From NCBI GenBank assembly GCA_905221605.1, contig CAJNDS010002458.1, forward strand, positions 387,501 to 414,379: a stretch of 26,879 nucleotides of DNA, read 5' to 3'. Shown here in pieces: positions 22,880 through 26,879 of the stretch; the stretch's first letter is position 1, and each line of letters starts with the position of its first letter. This DNA is from Symbiodinium natans. Lineage: Eukaryota > Sar > Dinophyceae > Suessiales > Symbiodiniaceae. A model generated the notes under the pieces. It did not search any database. It saw only the letters and a program-made list of their open reading frames with translations, and had not been told where the DNA came from. The translations under genes and the position numbers were made by a program.

Positions 22880-22935
22880 CTTTGTATGGTCTAGCTTGGT
22901 AGCCCAGTGGTACATGTTTAAGACTCTGGATTCCC
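22880..22935 (-). CDS. Exon-like segment ESRVLNMYHWATKLDHTK, - strand
   Basis: Acceptor TTATTATACAG|GG and GC donor AAAG|GC, obeying the AG|G rule. Eighteen codons, no family recognised. Confidence 0.25.
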
Positions 22936-23225
22936 CTGTATAATAAAAACAACGCAAGGGGGCTAAGGGCACCCTTCTGCGCCCCTAAACCCCCCCTCGA
23001 ATCCCACATGCAGCCAATTTAGTGTTTAGGTCTTAGGGTTTAGGGTTTAAGGGTTTAAAGGCTAAGGTTTCGGATTTAGGGTTTAGGGTTTGGGGTTTAG
23101 GGTTTAGGGGTGGGTTATGGCTTAGGGCGTCCCAACCAGGCATGTAGGTGCGCCCCACACGCCGAACGGCGACGTCAGCCAATGCAGCTGGACGCTTGGC
23201 GGCAGGGTGTGGGCCGGCGTGGAGT

Positions 23226-23330
23226 TTGGAGTTCAGGGATTAGGGTTTAGGGTTTAGGTTTTGGGGTTTAGGGTTTAGGTTTTAGGGTTTAGGGTTTAGG
23301 GTTTAGGTGTTAGGGTTTAGGGTTTCGGGT
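23226..23330 (+). repeat. Degenerate TTTAGGG tract
   Basis: TTTAGGG with TTTTAGG and TGTTAGG variants. Confidence 0.88.
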
Positions 23331-23446
23331 TACTAGGAATCAGAGAAGGCCTGTGTTCACTTTTTTCAGGGTTTGGGCTCCCGTATAAGCCCCTGTAAAG
23401 CAAAAAGGGGTACCCTTGTTGTTTAGGTTGCTCTCGGGTCAAGTTA
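23329..23446 (+). repeat. Dispersed repeat J, copy 2
   Basis: Diverged copy of 5649-5750. Confidence 0.7.
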
Positions 23447-23766
23447 AGGTTTCGGCCTTCTTCGTTTGAGTGTTGGGGGTTTGGGGTCTAGGCTCTATGC
23501 TTCAGGGCTGGGGTTTTCAGGTTTAGGGCGGCGAAGGGGTTTGGCGATTGAGGCCTCAGGGCATAGAGGCAGGCCCTCTGGTCAGTTGTAGCCAAGAACC
23601 CAGGAGGATCTGGAAAGTAGATCACACATGACCAGGATTTTCCCCGTAGCTAGCTTTATTTCCTGTTTTTTGGTTTCAGGATTCCAAAAAACCCCAAACT
23701 CCTAACCTCCTCAACCATAAACCCTAAAACCTAAGCCTCGAAATGGGTGCTGTTTTTTTGTCCTAG

Positions 23767-23811
23767 ATGACTGTGGAAACTGGACAAAGGCCTCGTGAAA
23801 ATCACCAAAGA
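23767..23811 (+). CDS. Short exon-like segment with canonical splice sites
   Basis: TTTTTTTGTCCTAG|ATG ... AGA|GTAAGT encloses 15 codons (MTVETGQRPRENHQR), the only fully open frame of the three. The sites are the best textbook pair in the window, though AG|A departs from the AG|G rule. Confidence 0.3.
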
Positions 23812-23885
23812 GTAAGTTTGGGTTTAGGGGGTTAGTGTTTAAGGGTTTAAGTTTATAGGGTTGAGGGTTAAGGGTTGAGGGTTGA

Positions 23886-24050
23886 TGAGCTTTGGGATCC
23901 CGGCAAACATCTTCAATGCCAGCTTTGGTGTGATTCTTGAACCTACATACCCTTGGGTGGGGTTCAAGGGGGGTTCGGCGAGGCTGAGGGATGCTGTGAA
24001 CGTTTTGGGTGTTTTTTTTTTTTCGTGCGCCTGCGATGCTTTCGGGGCCC
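23886..24050 (+). CDS. Exon-like open segment, strand uncertain
   Basis: The + frame reads FGIPANIFNASFGVILEPTY and WVGFKGGSARLRDAVNVLG before a T run. On the - strand, after TATGTAG|G, FKNHTKAGIEDVCRDPKAH is equally protein-like. Only one can be right. Confidence 0.22.
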
Positions 24051-24082
24051 CCCCCCCCCCCTTGCTTATCCACCCTAAGCCC

Positions 24083-24228
24083 TACTTGGAGGTTCATGGT
24101 ACTTGATAGCTCAATTATAGCTGTCCTTATAATCCACTTATCAGCCCGTCAAGAGCCTTCTATATGGTTATAGTTGGGTTGTAAGTACAGTTATGTTTGA
24201 GTTTTTAAGTACCATGAACCTCCAAGTA
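24083..24228. mobile_element. TIR element family A (CTTGGAGGTTCATGGTACTT), intact copy
   Basis: 146 bp including flanking TA duplications. The 20-bp terminal inverted repeats are perfect (24085-24104 and 24207-24226). TA target duplication and small non-coding size fit a Tc1/mariner-type MITE. Removing it restores CCCTAAGCCCTAAACCC, so it landed in a telomere-type repeat. Confidence 0.93.
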
Positions 24229-24258
24229 AACCCTTAAGCAACATGGTCTTTTCTGCAG

Positions 24259-24383
24259 AAGCTCGCAACGTTGGGGTTGTGGTTGTTCGAAAATTGATGT
24301 TTCCGTTGCATCTCAGGGACCAACGAGGGCCCATTTTGTTGAAAGAGCTGAGAGAAGTATGGCATGATGTTCAGAATAATTAA
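24259..24383 (+). CDS. Possible terminal exon, 40 codons to a TAA
   Basis: A pyrimidine-rich acceptor (GGTCTTTTCTGCAG|AA) leads into ARNVGVVVVRKLMFPLHLRD then GPILLKELREVWHDVQNN and TAA 24381-24383. It starts 30 bp after the intact TIR element at 24083-24228. No family recognised; a - strand frame (24234-24458) is also open. Confidence 0.35.
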
Positions 24384-24929
24384 CAGCTGCCCGAAGTAGT
24401 TTCTGGCTCTAGGTACAATACTTGGAAGCTCGTTTGACTTCGTAAGTCTACTGAGCATCCCCTAGAAACCCCATTCTAACCCAACTTACTCACTGAAACC
24501 TAAACCCTAAACCCTAAACCCCAAACCCTAAACCCGAAACCCCAAAGCCTCGAACCCTACTTACTGCGTCAAAAGAGCTTCCAAGTACAGGGGTACTCTA
24601 GGAGCTCTCTTCCTTATTTAATTTGGGTCCCTACTTTTGTGGCTCTATTAGGCCATATAGACTAGAAGGACACCCCCCCCACCCCCCAGAAAAAGAATCT
24701 ACATCTGGGGATAAGCACTAAGGCCTAAACCCGAAACCCGAAACCCTAAACCCTAAACCCTAAACCCTCAACCCTCAACCCTAAACCCTAAACCCTACAT
24801 TTGGGGCGTCCTGGTGTACGGATGACTCTGAAGGCCTGAAACTCAATGCTTTACATCACGAAGCCCCGGCAGGCCAAAACCCTAAACACCGGGCCCCTCT
24901 ACGCCTCCTAAATGTTCGGGGTTTAGGGT

Positions 24930-25013
24930 TTTCTTGGTTTGGGGTTTAGGGTTTAGGGTTTAGGGTTTAGGGTTTAGGGTTTAGGGTTTAGGGTTTAGGG
25001 TTTAGGGTTTAGG
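24930..25013 (+). repeat. TTTAGGG array
   Basis: About eleven near-perfect units. Confidence 0.95.
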
Positions 25014-25130
25014 ACGTAGGGTTTGCGTGTACCCCAATTGCTAAACCCGAAACCCTGTATCTCAGGCTCCAAGACAAGGCGGTTTGGCGTAGCGTCATGG
25101 AGCGCAACGACTCTTGCCCTTTTTTTGAGC

Positions 25131-25352
25131 TTAGGGGTTTAGGGGTTTAGGGGTTTAGGGGTTTAGGGGTTTAGGGGTTTAGGGGTTTAGGGGTTTAGGG
25201 GTTTAGGGGTTTAGGGGTTTAGGGGTGTAGGGGTTTAGGGGTTTAGGGGTTTAGGGGTTTAGGGGTTTAGGGGTTTAGGGGTTTAGGGGTTTAGGGGTTT
25301 AGGGGTTTAGGGGTTTAGGGGTTTAGGGGTTTAGGGGTTTAGGGGTTTAGGG
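25131..25352 (+). repeat. Uniform TTTAGGGG array, about 27 units
   Basis: Eight-base units with a single changed unit (TGTAGGGG near 25224), then TTTAGGG and TTTCGGG. Longest array in the window. Confidence 0.97.
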
Positions 25353-25510
25353 TTTCGGGTTTCGGGTTCAGGGCTGGAATAATACGAGGCACCTTATGCC
25401 TAAGCCTTCTGTCCTCAACCCTAAAACCCCCAAGAACGGGAACACCCCTCAGTGTTGGAGCTAACGGTAGTTTAGTAAGAAGCCGTTCAACTTTGTTTTT
25501 TGTTGTTTCC

Positions 25511-25565
25511 TGGCGTGGGGGGGAGAGGGGGGGGAGGGCGGGGGGAGGGGGGGGTTGAGGGGGTT
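25511..25565 (+). repeat. G-rich tract
   Basis: Runs of five to nine G separated by A or C; could form G-quadruplex or triplex structures. Confidence 0.85.
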
Positions 25566-25779
25566 CTGCAGTCCTTTACCTATCTCAGCCCAAAGGTTAA
25601 TGAGGGTTTAGCCTCTTGTTCTGCTGGACAAGTGACAAGTGTTTAATTGAACTTTTGGGAGGTGCATACAACACCGTAGATCCGGGGGGATAAGGGCTAA
25701 GGGTTTAGGTCCCGGTAGAAGCTTACAAGACAGCACGTTAAAAGATTGAGGGGTATGGGTTTGGGGTATGTTGAGTTTT

Positions 25780-25930
25780 CGTTAGATCGATGTTCTGTTG
25801 GAGAACTGATTGTACAAGGTGCGCCTCATCGAAAGGCTGCAGTGGGAACTGCACATCCCGGACTATTGCCCTTGCAACTTGCCGGGTCCAAGAGTGCAAA
25901 GTAGTGACTTCCCAACGGCTCCAAAGCCCC
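25780..25930 (-). CDS. Exon-like segment, about 48 codons, - strand
   Basis: Reads WEVTTLHSWTRQVARAIVRD then VQFPLQPFDEAHLVQSVLQQ, NIDLTK. The open frame runs 25738-25977, but its ends are repeat-derived: the downstream end enters a CATACCCC element terminus and the upstream end is telomeric-type repeat. Product unknown. Confidence 0.35.
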
Positions 25931-26207
25931 ATATACACCCTACACCCTAACCCTAAAGCCCTAAACCCTTCACCCAAGTCCTAAACCCTAAAAGCCGTAA
26001 ACCCTCAACCCAAGTCGTGTGGGGTATATAGGGTGTGTATAGGGGGTCGACTATAAGCCAAAACACCAAACTACCCCTTAGACAGTATGTTCCTTCAGGG
26101 TTACTAGACTGGATTCATATTTCTCCTCAAAGGCTTTAGTGTTGTAGAGGGTTTAGGGTTTAGGGTCAGGGACCTTGTTGGGGTCGAAGAGGATTTCCTT
26201 TTTTTAC

Positions 26208-26412
26208 AGGTTTCAAAGCCAACCTCGCCGGTGTGGTCGCGTTCAACGGCTTGAATTTCTTTCACGAAGGACAAGCTTAGGCACTGAGTACGTAACCTTT
26301 CAGATTCTTGAGTAATTCCAATACGAGCAGTTCCCAACATAGGGTTCTGCTTGTAGATACAGTATAAGCCCCCTTGCAGCACATAATTAAACAAGGACCC
26401 CGAAAGAGGTAC
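26208..26412 (-). CDS. Exon-like segment, 68 codons, - strand
   Basis: From AGTAAG|GTACC to ACCT|GTAAAA on the - strand, reading VPLSGSLFNYVLQGGLYCIY, KQNPMLGTARIGITQESERL and LSLSFVKEIQAVERDHTGEV. Longest stretch outside DPH6 and the ankyrin gene that fits the AG|G rule. A following - strand frame (about 26070-26130, AFEEKYESSLVTLKEH then stop) could be the next exon. Not recognised. Confidence 0.4.
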
Positions 26413-26529
26413 CTTACTTCTGGAAGGCCTCCATATACGCATCCATAAACCCTAGAGCCCAAACCCCAAACCCTAAACCCTAAACCTCAACCCGTAAAGC
26501 CTGCCTCCCTAAACCCTACACCCTAAACC

Positions 26530-26591
26530 ATATATATATAATATAATATATATAATATATATATATAACAATATATATATATATATAATAT
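26530..26591 (+). repeat. AT-rich microsatellite
   Basis: ATATATAT and ATAATATA units. Confidence 0.95.
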
Positions 26592-26796
26592 GTATCTTGA
26601 ACATCCGCAGGTCTTATGGGCCCCAACCCCTGAAACTCCAAACCCGGATCTCAGGCCTCATCTGCGGTGGCGATGCTAGCTTTGCGGGCCACCTCACAGG
26701 GCACAAGCATTTGAAGAAGTTTCTTGGGGGGTTTTCGTGTGTGTTAGGCCTTAGGGTTCAGGGTTTAGGGAAGTTTCTTGGGGGGGGGGGGTTTGG

Positions 26797-26809
26797 TGTG
26801 TGTGGTGTG

Positions 26810-26844
<35 letters not shown>

Positions 26845-26879
26845 GTGTTTGTGTGTGTGTTTGTGTGTGTGTTTGTGTG
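26797..26879 (+). repeat. (GT)n microsatellite at the window end
   Basis: GTGTGT with scattered TTT; continues past the window. Confidence 0.95.

Larger units (their letters stand above)
1..26879. repeat. Interspersed TTTAGGG/CCCTAAA telomere-type repeats throughout
   Basis: Tracts of two to about twenty units, in both orientations, occur every few hundred bases from base 33 to beyond 26,700, with many one-base variants (TTTCGGG, TTCAGGG, GCTTAGG). TTTAGGG is the plant-type telomere repeat also used by dinoflagellates. Because orientation flips many times, this is interstitial sequence, not a chromosome end. Confidence 0.97.

Noticed and set aside
3850-24228. tRNA or small RNA genes in the hairpin elements
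   Set aside because: The stems are terminal inverted repeats with target duplications; no cloverleaf or box A/B pattern seen.

Overview
The window reads as nuclear DNA of a dinoflagellate, most likely of the Symbiodiniaceae/Suessiales type. Evidence: (i) TTTAGGG telomere-type repeats are scattered in both orientations through all 27 kb; (ii) the two genes I can reconstruct splice with GT, GC and GA donors and acceptors almost always followed by G (AG|G), the known dinoflagellate splice signature; (iii) there is a ubiquitin-like/ankyrin-repeat protein with the repeat wording (TALMSACxxGHLEIARLLVEAGADKDL) typical of that group; (iv) the first two genes lie head to tail on one strand. I see no operons, Shine-Dalgarno sites, CRISPR arrays, rRNA or tRNA.

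Region by region. 1-1.1 kb: telomeric-type repeats and two or three weak exon-like segments. About 1.1-8.0 kb, + strand: a diphthine-ammonia ligase gene (DPH6, last step of diphthamide synthesis on eEF2), recovered as eight short exons (20-111 nt) whose phases join without a break and whose joined protein follows DPH6 through the GEGGEYE motif; the N-terminal ATP-binding SGGKDS part is not seen and the C-terminus is open. All seven introns contain telomere-type repeats, and five also hold small inverted-repeat elements. 8.0-9.0 kb: exon-like open segments of unknown origin. 9.03-10.90 kb, + strand: the ankyrin gene, with a first intron that is almost pure CCCTAAA repeat, followed by decayed ankyrin units to 11.3 kb. 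11.3-15 kb: telomeric-type repeats, TIR elements and weak exon-like islands. 15.08-16.3 kb, + strand: a six-exon candidate gene held together only by phase and splice grammar. 17.5-17.7 kb: a CpG-rich CCGCGTAGG repeat cluster. 19.3-26.4 kb: mixed exon-like open segments, several on the - strand, plus repeats; ends in a GT microsatellite.

The main novelty is architectural. At least nine families of non-autonomous terminal-inverted-repeat (MITE-like) elements, most 70-220 bp, are nested in each other, inserted in telomeric-type repeats, or carry such repeats inside them; together with the telomeric-type arrays they make up most of the intron DNA. Variant arrays (TTTAGGGG, TTGAGGG, TTCAGGG, TTTAYAGGG) are each internally uniform, which points to local amplification. 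Apart from DPH6 and the ankyrin gene, coding calls are tentative: 25-60 codon open stretches are common by chance, and several islands are open in more than one frame.
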